Shown here: positions 18,288 through 27,153 of the stretch, one piece after another
Numbering within the stretch: the stretch's first letter is position 1
Layout of the letters: each line of letters starts with the position of its first letter
Assembly (NCBI RefSeq): GCF_032051675.1
Contig: NZ_CP116968.1
Location: 2,046,001-2,110,000, forward strand
Source of the DNA: Candidatus Nitrospira neomarina
GTDB taxonomy: Bacteria; Nitrospirota; Nitrospiria; Nitrospirales; UBA8639
Length of the DNA stretch: 64,000 nt
Direction of reading: 5' to 3'
Position numbers and translations under genes: made by a program
Notes under the pieces: model-generated
The model's input: the letters and a program-made list of their open reading frames with translations, nothing else
The model's database searches: none
What the model was told of the DNA's origin: nothing

Positions 18288-18602
18288 TCAGATGTGATCC
18301 GTTTCCTTGATCATACGCGTATCAGTTAAAGGTGTTGAGTGGACTATTTTCTATAGGATGATAAGGGACTCGTCAAAAATGTTCTTGCAGGAGCAACTCA
18401 AAGCCAATGACCGAAATGCAAACTAAGTTCAACGAATGTTTTTGTGGATATGCATATCTCCCATCGCTGTGCTTTCCGGGTGTATAATAAAATGTGATGC
18501 CTAGGCGTTGGTCTTTGAGATGATCTAGAGTAATCAAGGACGAAAACAACGAGAAGGCGAACTCTAAATTCCGGTAACAACGTATGGGAGCAACAGAAAA
18601 AA
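18288..18602. other. Divergent spacer
   Basis: About 315 bp between the minus-strand GDPD gene and the plus-strand cupredoxin gene. It should carry both promoters. Open frames on the minus strand here have no start signal. No clear hairpin. Confidence 0.5.
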
Positions 18603-19010
18603 ATGATTGTGGGAAAATCGTCTTTTGTTTTTGAACCATTACATATTGGAGGAACGGTCCTTTTTTTAATGATGAGCATTGCTTTGATTGTGCCTTTTAC
18701 GTCAGCGGCGACTCCTACATTTCGGATTATCCTTAACACTTTCTCCCCGTATTATTCCCCAAAATTTGTTGAACTTGCGGCCGGCACTCCAATTTCGTGG
18801 GAAAACCCAACGGCCGATATTCATTCCATTACCCACGATGGGTGTATAAGCGGTGGACAATGTGACTTTGATTCCGGACCTATTGGCCCCAATCGTACCT
18901 TCACAGTCAACCATTTACCTCCAGGCTATTATCCCTACCACTGTTCGTTTCATCCCATCATGCGAGGAACCCTGGTAGTGCTAGAGTCCACCAGCCCCAG
19001 TGAGACCTGA
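18603..19010 (+). CDS. Plastocyanin-like blue-copper protein
   Basis: A 135-residue exported cupredoxin. The signal peptide ends around IALIVPFTSAAT. The copper site is readable: a His in DIHSITHDG, then Cys114, His117 and Met120 in HCSFHPIM (C-x-x-H-x-x-M). It likely shuttles single electrons in the periplasm or buffers copper. The C-terminus is short, with no membrane anchor. The ATG at 18603 lacks a good ribosome site, and ATGs further in would cut the signal. It stands near, but not in, the minus-strand cytochrome/SodC cluster. Confidence 0.85.
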   Translation: MIVGKSSFVFEPLHIGGTVLFLMMSIALIVPFTSAATPTFRIILNTFSPYYSPKFVELAAGTPISWENPTADIHSITHDGCISGGQCDFDSGPIGPNRTFTVNHLPPGYYPYHCSFHPIMRGTLVVLESTSPSET

Positions 19011-19258
19011 TCCGGCATTTTCCTGAATGCTGTAGTCTCATGGGTAAGATTGAATAAACCCATAGGCTTGGCTAGGGTTAGACGTTAGAAAGGACTTTGT
19101 GGGTTCATAGAGGATCTCCTTTTTTCACACAATTGAAGTTTTTCAATCGCATATCACGCTTTGAATTTTTCCCACGTCTGCGATTCCTTTGACCGTGTTC
19201 GTACCAATGTGTCACCCCCTCGGTTAGCACCTATAAATAATAGATGGTTTTTCTGGAA

Positions 19259-19987
19259 TTAGCCGTGAGTAAGGATAATACCGAGAGCAACCGCAACACC
19301 GCCCCCCATGGCTGCCAGACTGTAGGGACGGTCTTCCCGCTCGGCTAAGGGCAGAAGATGCGTGGCTCCCACATACACAAACGCTCCGGCTGAAACCGCA
19401 AGCAACGCGCCCAGGACGGTCTCATTGATCTGATGGATCATGGGGATGGCCAACAATGTCCCAACCGGTGTGGTGAGCGCTGCTGCAAGAAAGGCCCAGA
19501 GCCATGACTTTTTTGGAGTGAACCCGCTGCGAAGTAACAATACATAGGTGACAATCCCTTCGGGAAACTCATGTAAGACCATACCGATACCCGCTAAGGT
19601 TCCGGTTAAGACGCTGACGCTAAACGTGATGGCATACACGACCCCATCCAGCGTCGAATGCAGGCCGATACCGAGCAGAGGAATCAATCCAATGGCTGTG
19701 TCGGGAGTACTATCGCAAACATAGGCATGAATGAACCGGTTGATCAGATGAAAGGCCAGATAGCCCGCCAGCAAATACAGGGGCGCCTGGTCGTTCATGT
19801 GAAAAGCCTGAGGAATGATATGGAGAAAGGCCACCGAGATCATCACCCCTGCTGCGAAACAGGAAAAATAGGTGGCATTGTATTGTCCCCATGATCCAAA
19901 CCGACGAATGACATAAAGGCCCGCGGTCGTGACCCCGGCCGCGAGGAGACTGGCCAGGATGGCATATTCGTAATGTGTGTTCGTCAT
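19259..19987 (-). CDS. ZIP-family metal transporter
   Basis: A 242-residue inner-membrane protein with about eight membrane segments. It imports Zn2+ or other divalent metal by the ZIP mechanism. The two signature helices carry the metal-binding motifs GIGLHSTLDGVVYA and MVLHEFPEGIV. A short His-containing loop follows helix 3. It lies downstream of the cytochrome c'-like gene on the same strand, with a 124 bp gap. It may therefore serve metal supply to the redox cluster, for example zinc for SodC, but that is inference. Confidence 0.87.
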   Translation of the reverse strand: MTNTHYEYAILASLLAAGVTTAGLYVIRRFGSWGQYNATYFSCFAAGVMISVAFLHIIPQAFHMNDQAPLYLLAGYLAFHLINRFIHAYVCDSTPDTAIGLIPLLGIGLHSTLDGVVYAITFSVSVLTGTLAGIGMVLHEFPEGIVTYVLLLRSGFTPKKSWLWAFLAAALTTPVGTLLAIPMIHQINETVLGALLAVSAGAFVYVGATHLLPLAEREDRPYSLAAMGGGVAVALGIILTHG

Positions 19988-20111
19988 GATATCGGGTCAC
20001 TTGTGGGAGGGATGCGAAAGATATCTGCCAATACCCTCTGTGCCTGACAGATAAGGAGAGAATTCTAGACTTTACTCGGAAGAGAAACAATAATGATCGC
20101 AGGAATTTGTC

Positions 20112-20681
20112 TTAATCCTGCAAACGAAAGACTTGATGGCATTTCACACAGGCATGGATGGTTTGCTCAAGGTGAGGGAGGATCTGTTTGAGGTCTTTGG
20201 TCGGGATCACTTCTCCCAGCGCTTCCGCAGCCTGATGATGTGCCATCGCCAGATCATGGTATTCCGGCGGGAATGTGGCACCCTGCTCACGCTGCATGGC
20301 CACATGGTGTTTCGGGAAACCCAGTTCCTCATTTGTCAAAGTAGCCGCCCCGGCAAAATCTTCTCGCCCTAATGCGCCAACGATGGCATCAATGGCTTCA
20401 AGATGCTCTCGCATGGTCAACTTCAGACCCTCCTTGGCAGCCGGAGGGAGATCCAATGTCATGAGTTTTGTTCCCGACATCTTCCGCATGGCAGGATCCC
20501 CTGGGTGTGAGGCATGATGATACATTTCGGCGCTTGAAAGACCAATGCTTACCACCAACATCACCATGATGACCATTCCAGCGCAGGCCTCCCTATTGAT
20601 AGTCCGTCGAATCATGAATGGGTTTTTATTATGCGATTCTAAATCTGGTTTCAGGAGAAAATTCATTATGATGCCAACCAT
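20112..20681 (-). CDS. Monohaem cytochrome c'-like periplasmic protein
   Basis: About 167-189 residues. After a hydrophobic export signal (GMVIMVMLVVSIGLSSAEM) the protein is helical with a single haem site, CVKCHQVFRL, at its extreme C-terminus. That is the layout of cytochrome c' four-helix bundles. Other His/Met candidates for the sixth ligand lie in the helices (HHASHP, HVAMQREQG). Cytochromes c' bind NO or transfer electrons. The ATG at 20681 is 3 bp after the stop of the decayed cytochrome gene, implying former translational coupling; internal ATGs at 20666 and 20615 are possible starts. Confidence 0.78.
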   Translation of the reverse strand: MVGIIMNFLLKPDLESHNKNPFMIRRTINREACAGMVIMVMLVVSIGLSSAEMYHHASHPGDPAMRKMSGTKLMTLDLPPAAKEGLKLTMREHLEAIDAIVGALGREDFAGAATLTNEELGFPKHHVAMQREQGATFPPEYHDLAMAHHQAAEALGEVIPTKDLKQILPHLEQTIHACVKCHQVFRLQD

Positions 20682-20684
20682 TTT

Positions 20685-21038
20685 TTACGGTTTCAGCGAA
20701 CGGATGTAGACAGAGATCATTGAATTGATCATCCTTCATCACTTCCTTAAAACCCACCATAGCTGTCCCTGATCTTCCATTCATGATTACCTCTTTAAGT
20801 TGGGCGTCTGACTTGGACTTGGTATCCTCACTGGCCAGATTGGCGGGAGGAGGATTTAAGTATCCACCATTTCTCCGTCACCTTTCCCCTCCGTGACAAT
20901 GGCCACAGGACTGTCGATACTATGTTTTCCCTTTTTCGATATCCCCGGTTCCGGCAACGGCGAAGCCGGCCATGATTACTCCCAACGCGAGCCCCACGAA
21001 CAGCATCGCACTACTCTTCTTTGATTTACCTTTTTCAT
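20685..21038 (-). pseudogene. Decayed monohaem cytochrome c
   Basis: A clear remnant on the minus strand. An ATG at 21038 has a strong ribosome site (GAGGAGGCCGG). A one-base shift then gives the signal KKSSAMLFVGLALGV and GTGDIEKGKT, followed by a TAG where Ile/Leu is expected. The haem site CGHCH is still present (20893-20907). More frame changes give GKGDGEMVDT, then LNPPPANLASEDTKSKSDAQ and GTAMVGFKEVMKDDQ. A last shift gives SVYIRSLKP and the natural stop at 20685. There is at least one internal stop and several indels. It sits in operon order between two intact cytochrome genes, so it is an in-place loss rather than an import. Confidence 0.85.
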
Positions 21039-21094
21039 CCGGCCTCCTCTGGAATCCCTGCTATGGTTGAGTGACGGCATACGCTTTCTGTTTA

Positions 21095-21613
21095 TTAGCG
21101 ATACCTCATCATGCCCCGGCCCTGGTGCCGTCCGCCTCCCTGAGGACCTCCTCTTCCACCATGGGATCCTCCGGAAAAACTTTCCTCATATTGCATCACG
21201 GTCCATATTTCTTCATCCGAAAGCATTCCACCAAAAGGAATCATCCCGGTCCCCGGCGATCCATATTTGATCACCCAAAAAATTTCCCCTTCCGACCGAT
21301 GTCTCCAAAACCCATGTGACCGGAGTACACGAGGCGGGGGGTTGAGAGTCGCCGCACCCGGGCCATCGCCGCGTCCACTCACCCCATGACAATTGACGCA
21401 CCCACCCTTCCCTTCATATATCGATTTTCCTTTTTCGATAATGTCCGGTGAGGACGGCAACGGGCTCTGCAGCGCTCTGGCTTCAGCCAGCTTGTCCGCG
21501 GAGACCCGGGGCTTCATCATCTGTTGGTGCCCATGTTCTTGAGCCAACACCTGGGATCCACTCACCACCAGCGCTAAGATGAGTCCACTCGCCCATCGAC
21601 ATGCCTGTCTCAT
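21095..21613 (-). CDS. Monohaem cytochrome c
   Basis: A 172-residue periplasmic cytochrome. The ATG at 21613 has an excellent ribosome site (AGAAGGAGGAACA) and starts a signal peptide ending SGSQVLAQ. The haem motif is GCVNCHGVSGRGDGPGA, with a Pro-rich loop (LNPPPRVL) and a C-terminal Met-rich segment (GTGMIPFGGMLSDEEIW) that should supply the axial Met. The tail of about 25 residues is Gly/Arg-rich (GGRGGPQGGGRHQGRG) and low-complexity. It is paralogous to the 22388 cytochrome: both have a segment of the form (P/L)xx(R/P)VxxDxxxxAxxL before the haem. Confidence 0.87.
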   Translation of the reverse strand: MRQACRWASGLILALVVSGSQVLAQEHGHQQMMKPRVSADKLAEARALQSPLPSSPDIIEKGKSIYEGKGGCVNCHGVSGRGDGPGAATLNPPPRVLRSHGFWRHRSEGEIFWVIKYGSPGTGMIPFGGMLSDEEIWTVMQYEESFSGGSHGGRGGPQGGGRHQGRGMMRYR

Positions 21614-21708
21614 TGTTCCTCCTTCTGTTTTTTCTTCTCTGCATCCTACATCGACATGAGGCTTATACAACTTTTCATACCAACCCAGCGTCATCCAGGA
21701 CGTTTCGC

Positions 21709-22305
21709 CTACATCGAGGTTACCGGTTCAATGATTCCGCAGGCATCACGAGCCCCACCGGCACATCCAGGATTGAGTTCGCTATCCTGATCGCAATAGA
21801 GATCTTCATTGGTGTGGATGATGAATGCACTGCCATCTTCATCAAACACGCTCAACCGGCCATCCGATAACGCAACCCGGGTGGTTACCGCATGCAGTTT
21901 CCCCACTCCGTTGACTACCGTGATATTGACCAAATCCCCCATGTGGAAGGGATGATTGAAGTCCGGCGCGTCAGGTGTGGACTTACCAAAGGGTCCGGGA
22001 TCATGATGGCCCTTCGCAGCTCCACACGGCTGACAACTGGCAACCTCATGAATATGGACCGCATGCTTCCCATCCTTTAATCCCTTGACTTCCATCTGGA
22101 CATAGAGTTTTTTGATTCCCTCTTCAGATTCAAATTCTTTGAGAGTGGCGGTTCCCGTAATGGCCGGATCCGTGCATCCTTGAATGGTCGCGTTGGCCGA
22201 TTTCGATATGTCGTGGTTTCCGTAATGACTACACCCCCCAACGACCGCCAACAGAAGAACCGCAAACCCTACCAGCTTACTTCTTCTGAATTGTTGTTCC
22301 CACAT
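21709..22305 (-). CDS. sodC: Cu,Zn superoxide dismutase, lipoprotein
   Basis: Converts superoxide to oxygen and peroxide in the periplasm; 198 residues. The signal ends VVGGC with the lipidated Cys at residue 25, so the enzyme is membrane-anchored. Copper and zinc ligands are in HAVHIHEVASC, HHDPGPFGK and NHPFHMGDL. The C-terminal signature is GGARDACGIIE. The final His of the copper site is likely in FIIHTNEDLYC. It lies between two cytochrome genes with gaps of 82 and 95 bp, all on the minus strand, so it belongs to a periplasmic redox and oxygen-defence cluster. Confidence 0.93.
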   Translation of the reverse strand: MWEQQFRRSKLVGFAVLLLAVVGGCSHYGNHDISKSANATIQGCTDPAITGTATLKEFESEEGIKKLYVQMEVKGLKDGKHAVHIHEVASCQPCGAAKGHHDPGPFGKSTPDAPDFNHPFHMGDLVNITVVNGVGKLHAVTTRVALSDGRLSVFDEDGSAFIIHTNEDLYCDQDSELNPGCAGGARDACGIIEPVTSM

Positions 22306-22387
22306 GATGTCCCTCCTCTGTATATATGATTAAGAGATGAAATCCTTTTACACGACTGCGTGTCTTCTAATGAACAGAGATGGGCCA

Positions 22388-22852
22388 TTATGTTCCTCCG
22401 AAGGTTCGGATGTAGGCGATGATCTGCCAGGCCTCCTTATCCGTAATATACTGCGGCATGTATGCCACCATGTCAGTCCCGTGACTCCCATGAATTAGAA
22501 CCCAGAACAGTTCCCCATCACTTCTGGCTGCCTGCCAGGCCGCATCTGCAAAATTGGTTGGCATTTTGATATCAGGAGGAAAGGTTCGACCCGCGGTCGG
22601 TGCCCCTGTCCCCTCCCAGCCATGACAAAAGGCGCACCAGCCCTTGCCTTCATAAAGTTTTTTTCCGCTCGCAATAAATTCCTCGGTGGGGGTGAAGGGA
22701 TTCGTAAAGGATAGGGCCTGCTCCATACGATCAGACGGGACTCGTGGCTGAAGATCTCCGGCACTGCCCGCCCAAGCCGAGGCACAGGCGAAAGAAACCG
22801 TTACAAGGATGATCCAGACTCTCGATTGCATCTTTTGCCTTAATATTTGCAT
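22388..22852 (-). CDS. Monohaem cytochrome c
   Basis: A 154-residue periplasmic cytochrome and the first gene of the minus-strand cluster. The ATG at 22852 follows AAGGAG. A signal peptide ends SAWAGSAG. The haem site is WCAFCHGWEGTGAP, with a C-terminal Met (DMVAYMPQYITDKEAW) for the sixth ligand. The region before the haem (RVPSDRMEQALSFTNPF) repeats the pattern of the 21095 cytochrome, so these are duplicates. An alternative ATG lies 7 codons further in, at 22831. Confidence 0.87.
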   Translation of the reverse strand: MQILRQKMQSRVWIILVTVSFACASAWAGSAGDLQPRVPSDRMEQALSFTNPFTPTEEFIASGKKLYEGKGWCAFCHGWEGTGAPTAGRTFPPDIKMPTNFADAAWQAARSDGELFWVLIHGSHGTDMVAYMPQYITDKEAWQIIAYIRTFGGT

Positions 22853-23366
22853 CAGGACTGTCTCCTTGGTTGGTGATATAGACTCGGCTCTTACCTGTTT
22901 CCCCATGTTATTCCAAATTACGTGCCAATGTTAAAGTCCGGTTTTTCTACTGTTTTCAGTTTTCAATCATGGAAGTGAGGCAATTTGCATCACACCTTAG
23001 AGTACGCTGATGGACAAATATCCCCAAACCAGGATCCTGTGTTGTGAGGCCGCAATGGGTAGGACTCTAAAACGAAATCCCTTCGGTCCATTAGCAATTT
23101 TCTAGGTTGTTAAGATTTTTTAGATCGTTTAGAAGGGAGAGGATTTGGCGCGACAACGAACCAAATATTCGACAGTCCCGGCCCGAAGGCAACACGGCAG
23201 AAAGCCAGAAACGACGGGGTCATGCAAAGGGAAGAAATGTCGGTGAATCACACGAGGATTCAGGAGCAGGCTGCAATTTAACGGTAAGATCTGGTGTAGA
23301 AGTCCATATCGGCTTGATCGTATGAATGCCAAGTATTTTCTTATGACCGCAGGAGAAGGGTAAGGG
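22853..23366. other. Intergenic region upstream of the cytochrome cluster
   Basis: About 510 bp. It must hold the promoter of the cytochrome/SodC cluster and the 3' region of DUF2130. A frame at 23107-23325 lacks a ribosome site and protein-like composition. No hairpin of note. Confidence 0.5.
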
Positions 23367-24653
23367 TTACAATAATTTTCCGTCGGATTCGTCCGTCGGC
23401 GCGTTTAAAGCCTGAAGTTCCAGCCCTTCAATTTCCTGCAAAGTCTTTCCGGCTATGCCTTGCAGGTCCCCATACATGCCCACGGTCGCCATCATCACCC
23501 GATCAATTTGCTCTTCACGTTTAGCCCATTGTTTCATAATGACTTTCCGCTCCTTATCAAGATCCTCCTTCATCGAGGAGAACCCTTCGACGATCGCTTG
23601 AACCCGTTGCCGGAAGCGCGGACCCATCAAATACTGATAGACCATTTCCATTTTGGTTTGCTGCCCCTCCGAGGCCTGCCGGGCGCAGGCCACCTCCATG
23701 AGCGTATTACGCATGGCAATGGCCAGCGGCAGAGCGACCTTGGGATGAGTGACCCAGACGCCGTCGATGAATTCGAATGTTTCCACTTCTTTGGGTAGGG
23801 CTTGGCTGACGATGATCGCAATTTCAGCTTTGGCCTGCCGCTGATCCTCACGTAACTTGATGAGCCAGCCATCGCTCCAGTTCTTGGTTCTCTTCGATTC
23901 CCACAAGATGGTTCCGCAGGCTTGCCCAAATGGGCCGGCAACCCGGTGCAGCACATCGCCGCCATGCTCGCCTTTGGCCACGGGTGAAACCTGATCCAGA
24001 GGGAATTTCGAGATGAGCATGGCTTCGAGTTCGAGCTCCTGGACTTCGCCCTGAAGTTGTTGGGATCCCTGTTCAGCACGACGCTTGAGTTCTTCAATTT
24101 GTTTTTGCATGGAAGCAATGGTCTGCTCTTTCTCCATGACTTTAAATTTGAGCCCTTCTTCGGCTTCTTTTTTGGCCTGATCCCTGGTGGCGGTGAGTCC
24201 TTCCTGAACGCGCTTTTCTATGGTGAGATCCAATTCGCGTTTGGCGTCATCCAGTTCCCGTTGCTTTCGGAGCAGATCGGCTTGAACTTTTTGTGCTTCC
24301 GAAAGTTTTTCATCCTTTTGTTTAAGAATTTCTTGAATCTCACGTATTTCTTTAGATTTCTGATCGAGATCATTCGAGAGCGCCAGCCTGGCTTTTCTCG
24401 CTTCTTCCGCCGCAATTTTGCTGCGTTCGAGTTTCAGCTTGTCAGCCACTTGCTCTTCGAACCTTTCCTGTGATTTGGCCAGCAGAGCTTCGCGCTCACG
24501 CAAGGCCGCATCCCGCTTGGCGGCATCAGCATCTTTTTGAGCAAGTCGTTGCTCGAACTCCCGCTTGGTGGCTTCGAGAAGAGGGGCCGCGAGCGACTCA
24601 GTCAGTTTGATTTCCGTTTTACACTGCGGGCAGATGATCGTGGGTTCAGTCAT
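23367..24653 (-). CDS. DUF2130 family protein (RmuC-like, possible nuclease fold)
   Basis: A 428-residue cytosolic protein. The N-terminus has a small zinc-ribbon-like Cys pair (ICPQCKTEI). Residues about 30-210 are one long coiled coil, rich in Glu, Lys and Arg. The C-terminal half is the DUF2130 domain, with GTILWESKRTKNWSDGW. The E-x-K in that segment, after an upstream Asp (GGDVLHRV), has the look of a PD-(D/E)xK nuclease core, as in RmuC. No enzymatic activity is established for the family as far as I know. It lies 82 bp after the TIR gene on the same strand. Confidence 0.85.
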   Translation of the reverse strand: MTEPTIICPQCKTEIKLTESLAAPLLEATKREFEQRLAQKDADAAKRDAALREREALLAKSQERFEEQVADKLKLERSKIAAEEARKARLALSNDLDQKSKEIREIQEILKQKDEKLSEAQKVQADLLRKQRELDDAKRELDLTIEKRVQEGLTATRDQAKKEAEEGLKFKVMEKEQTIASMQKQIEELKRRAEQGSQQLQGEVQELELEAMLISKFPLDQVSPVAKGEHGGDVLHRVAGPFGQACGTILWESKRTKNWSDGWLIKLREDQRQAKAEIAIIVSQALPKEVETFEFIDGVWVTHPKVALPLAIAMRNTLMEVACARQASEGQQTKMEMVYQYLMGPRFRQRVQAIVEGFSSMKEDLDKERKVIMKQWAKREEQIDRVMMATVGMYGDLQGIAGKTLQEIEGLELQALNAPTDESDGKLL

Positions 24654-24735
24654 AGCATTTCTTTTTGTTCTTCCATTGAATAATAAACATATCTTTTTTC
24701 AGGGATAGGATCTGAATACTCCGTCCTTTCAAAGA

Positions 24736-25224
24736 TTATTTGACCACGATTTTATCCAAACGGGCTTCGACCTGCCGAAACAATTCCAACGCAAATTGAT
24801 CACGATGAGACCCCGAACATTCACCGTAGGCTTTCGGAGAGGCGAAACGCGTGCGATCCAGCCGAAAGATTTGCGTCTGGAGTAAACCTTTCAGATCATG
24901 ACGTTCCAAATCGATGGGTTGCAACATGACCGGAATGACGGCTTGCCCTCCACTCTTCACAAACTTGGGAAGTTCGTGATCCTGTATATATTGAGATCCG
25001 AGCAACGCAGGACTGATCAGGACCAATCCCACGTCGCACTCTCCCAAGGCATGTTGAATTTCTTCGTGCCATTTCTCCCCTACCAGGATATCGCTATCCC
25101 GCCAGAAGGTATAGTGATACTGCTTGGAGGGCGCGGCCTGCTCTTTAAACTTTTTCAAAAACCGAGTCGCCAGATCACGATTGGCGCGGGCATAGGACAC
25201 AAACACGGTGATGTTTTTTTTCAT
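24736..25224 (-). CDS. TIR-domain protein
   Basis: A 162-residue protein that is a single TIR domain. I chose the ATG at 25224 because it starts directly before strand A, NITVFVSYARANRDLATRF; the frame is open 17 codons further up. Conserved parts are the DSDILVGEKWHEEIQHAL segment with the W-x-x-E Glu that is catalytic in NAD-cleaving TIRs, CDVGLVLISPALLGS (strand D) and YIQDHELPKFV. Bacterial TIR proteins commonly degrade NAD+ in abortive phage defence. With DUF2130 downstream, this could be a two-gene defence unit. There is no signal peptide or membrane segment. Confidence 0.86.
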   Translation of the reverse strand: MKKNITVFVSYARANRDLATRFLKKFKEQAAPSKQYHYTFWRDSDILVGEKWHEEIQHALGECDVGLVLISPALLGSQYIQDHELPKFVKSGGQAVIPVMLQPIDLERHDLKGLLQTQIFRLDRTRFASPKAYGECSGSHRDQFALELFRQVEARLDKIVVK

Positions 25225-25378
25225 ACTCGTGTAAGCAGGGGCGGCCGATCTGTCGGACCATCCTAGCCAACACATGCAACAATGTACAGGTCAGGGTCTT
25301 GGTGGTTGCTCCCTCTTCACTTACGACCTTTTTCATGTCAGGATTGAGGCTTCAGCCACCATCTCAGTTAGCCTTTGA

Positions 25379-26071
25379 ATGACACAGAAGATTCTCCTGA
25401 TCGGCAATTCTGATGGAATCGGAGCGGCTGTGACCCGTACCCTTATTGCCCGCGGCGAACAGGTCGTCGGCCTTTCAAGAAGCCCCAGTCCACTTGGACC
25501 CGATGGCCCACGGCATATCCTACAGGATATTACCGCTCCCGAATATCCGCAGGTTCTAGCAACCCTTCTTGCCAACGAAGGGCCTTTTGACGTCTGCATA
25601 TTTTGCGCGGCCATTGGCTCAAAACTAACGCTTCCTGACCTCTCACAGGAGGCCCGCGTCATTGACGTGAATTTTACGTCGATGGTACGGACCCTGGCCG
25701 CCCTCGCCCCCGGCTGGCTTGAGCGAAGACAGGGGCACTTTATCGGCCTATCAAGTCTCGCCGATGATTTTTACAACGCCGACTCCCCTGCCTATACAGC
25801 ATCGAAGGCCGGGTTTAGTCATTATTTAGTCTCCATGGGATTAAAGCTCCGATTGCATGGTGTGTACGTAACCAATATCCGCTTTGGCTTTGTGGATACA
25901 AAACTGCCTAAGGCGTCCTGGAAGCCGCTGATGATGACGGCCGATCAGGCCGCAGCCCATGTCCTACGATGCTTGGAAACAAAACCCAGACAACTGAGCG
26001 TCCCCAAATTCGCAGGCCTCGCCATTCACGGTATCCGTTGGATGCAATCAATTCGAATATGGTGGTCCTAA
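25379..26071 (+). CDS. Short-chain dehydrogenase/reductase
   Basis: A 230-residue NAD(P)-dependent Rossmann oxidoreductase. The cofactor motif is LIGNSDGIGAAV (G-N-S-D-G-I-G, a variant of TGxxxGIG). The active site has Ser in FIGLSSLADD and Tyr/Lys in SPAYTASKAGF. FCAAIG replaces the usual NNAG. The C-terminus ends with a hydrophobic/basic stretch (IHGIRWMQSIRIWWS), perhaps membrane-associated. Substrate unknown. The ATG at 25379 has no clear ribosome site. It is divergent from the TIR gene. Confidence 0.85.
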   Translation: MTQKILLIGNSDGIGAAVTRTLIARGEQVVGLSRSPSPLGPDGPRHILQDITAPEYPQVLATLLANEGPFDVCIFCAAIGSKLTLPDLSQEARVIDVNFTSMVRTLAALAPGWLERRQGHFIGLSSLADDFYNADSPAYTASKAGFSHYLVSMGLKLRLHGVYVTNIRFGFVDTKLPKASWKPLMMTADQAAAHVLRCLETKPRQLSVPKFAGLAIHGIRWMQSIRIWWS

Positions 26072-26181
26072 AAACGGTTTAAAGAATTGGCAAGATTTGA
26101 TGCAGTTTTGAACTTCAGATCACCAGTCACTTCGCCTCCTGACCTTCTGTGCTCACACTTTCCTGAAAGAAGCCTTTCCTA

Positions 26182-26753
26182 ATGACCGGAACACATCATT
26201 CCGACCCTACCCATGTGAAAATCATTCCCCGCTAGGGCCTACTCACTTCTCTAGCCGGAACCTGCAAAGGCGATACGGGTGCCGATAACGCACCGGCCAA
26301 AGAAGGCAGCCATGAAACTCATTTCTGGGAACGCTTGCAGTTTTATCTCATCGGACCTGTCGTCAATGACTCGGAAAGGCTCTATGGTCTCCGTTACTCG
26401 ACTGCGGTCTGGCCATTAATTCAGGAACAGCCGTTTCACGAAGAAGTCGGGTATTGGTTGTGGGATGCAGCCAGTCAACAGGTGATGCGGTGTTCCATGG
26501 TCCCTCGAGGCGCCCTGGTGCATGCAGGTGGGACTTCAGAGCCTGCTGTAAAAGAGTTTCACCTGGCCGCTGAGGCAGGGAACGGTGTGTATGGAATTCT
26601 CTCCATCCCTATCTGGATCAGGCTGCCAAAACGGTGCGATATGAATTATCTGTCACCATTCACGAAATCTGGCAATTCAGCTATACGGAAGATACGCAGG
26701 TACAGATTGCAGGACGCCCTAATGTCCTTCACCACACTGATCAAACACCCTGA
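26182..26753 (+). pseudogene. Disrupted nitrobindin-like (FABP-fold haem-binding) protein
   Basis: From an ATG at 26182 the reading runs 17 codons to a TAG at 26233. It then continues in the same frame as a nitrobindin-like beta barrel: LTSLAGTCKGDTGAD, RLYGLRYSTAVW and PFHEEVGYWLWDAAS. The frame changes near 26605, where one base seems missing, and the true C-terminus continues as YLDQAAKTVRYELSVTIHE, FSYTEDTQVQIAG and LHHTDQTP to TGA at 26753. In the usual motif GTWEG, Trp is Cys here (TGG to TGC). Three lesions in a short gene argue for recent decay. The family binds haem in a small barrel and may handle peroxynitrite or NO; the family call rests on motif memory. Confidence 0.75.
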
Positions 26754-27153
26754 CACGTGTGTCAGAGCTTTTACCCGTATAAATAAAAAGGAAAATTTTG
26801 TCGCATCTTAAAAGAGTCATTCTTAGTGCTCGGGATTACGTCGTGTAATCTCAAACCTTCCTTCTCCACCTCACTACCATCAACCCTTCCCTAACTACCA
26901 GACTGTTTTTTTTCAAGACGAATTATGGGACCAAGACTTATCCTTTGGACATAATTCGGATTCTTCTTTCAAAATTATCTCTACTGCCTGTAACCAGTCG
27001 TTCATTAACATTCAATTAATCGTCTCTTCCGAAGGTTCCCAATAATTGTCCGCTTTGGACTGTCTCTTGTCGTTTTCAAAGAGTAGGGAAGAAGGGCGTG
27101 AATAGACCATATTTTATTTACTTTACACACGTGCTCAATGGAGGAGTTTGCCA
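26754..27153. other. Intergenic region, AT-richer
   Basis: No gene seen. A near-perfect palindrome (CTGACAC/GTGTCAG, 26750-26765) with a 2-base centre overlaps the end of the pseudogene. It could be an operator but has no partner. The upstream part of the 27154 gene lies here. Confidence 0.45.

Noticed and set aside
23107-23325. Plus-strand open frame of 72 codons
   Set aside because: No ribosome site; basic, repetitive composition; probably the 3' region of DUF2130 and cluster promoter.
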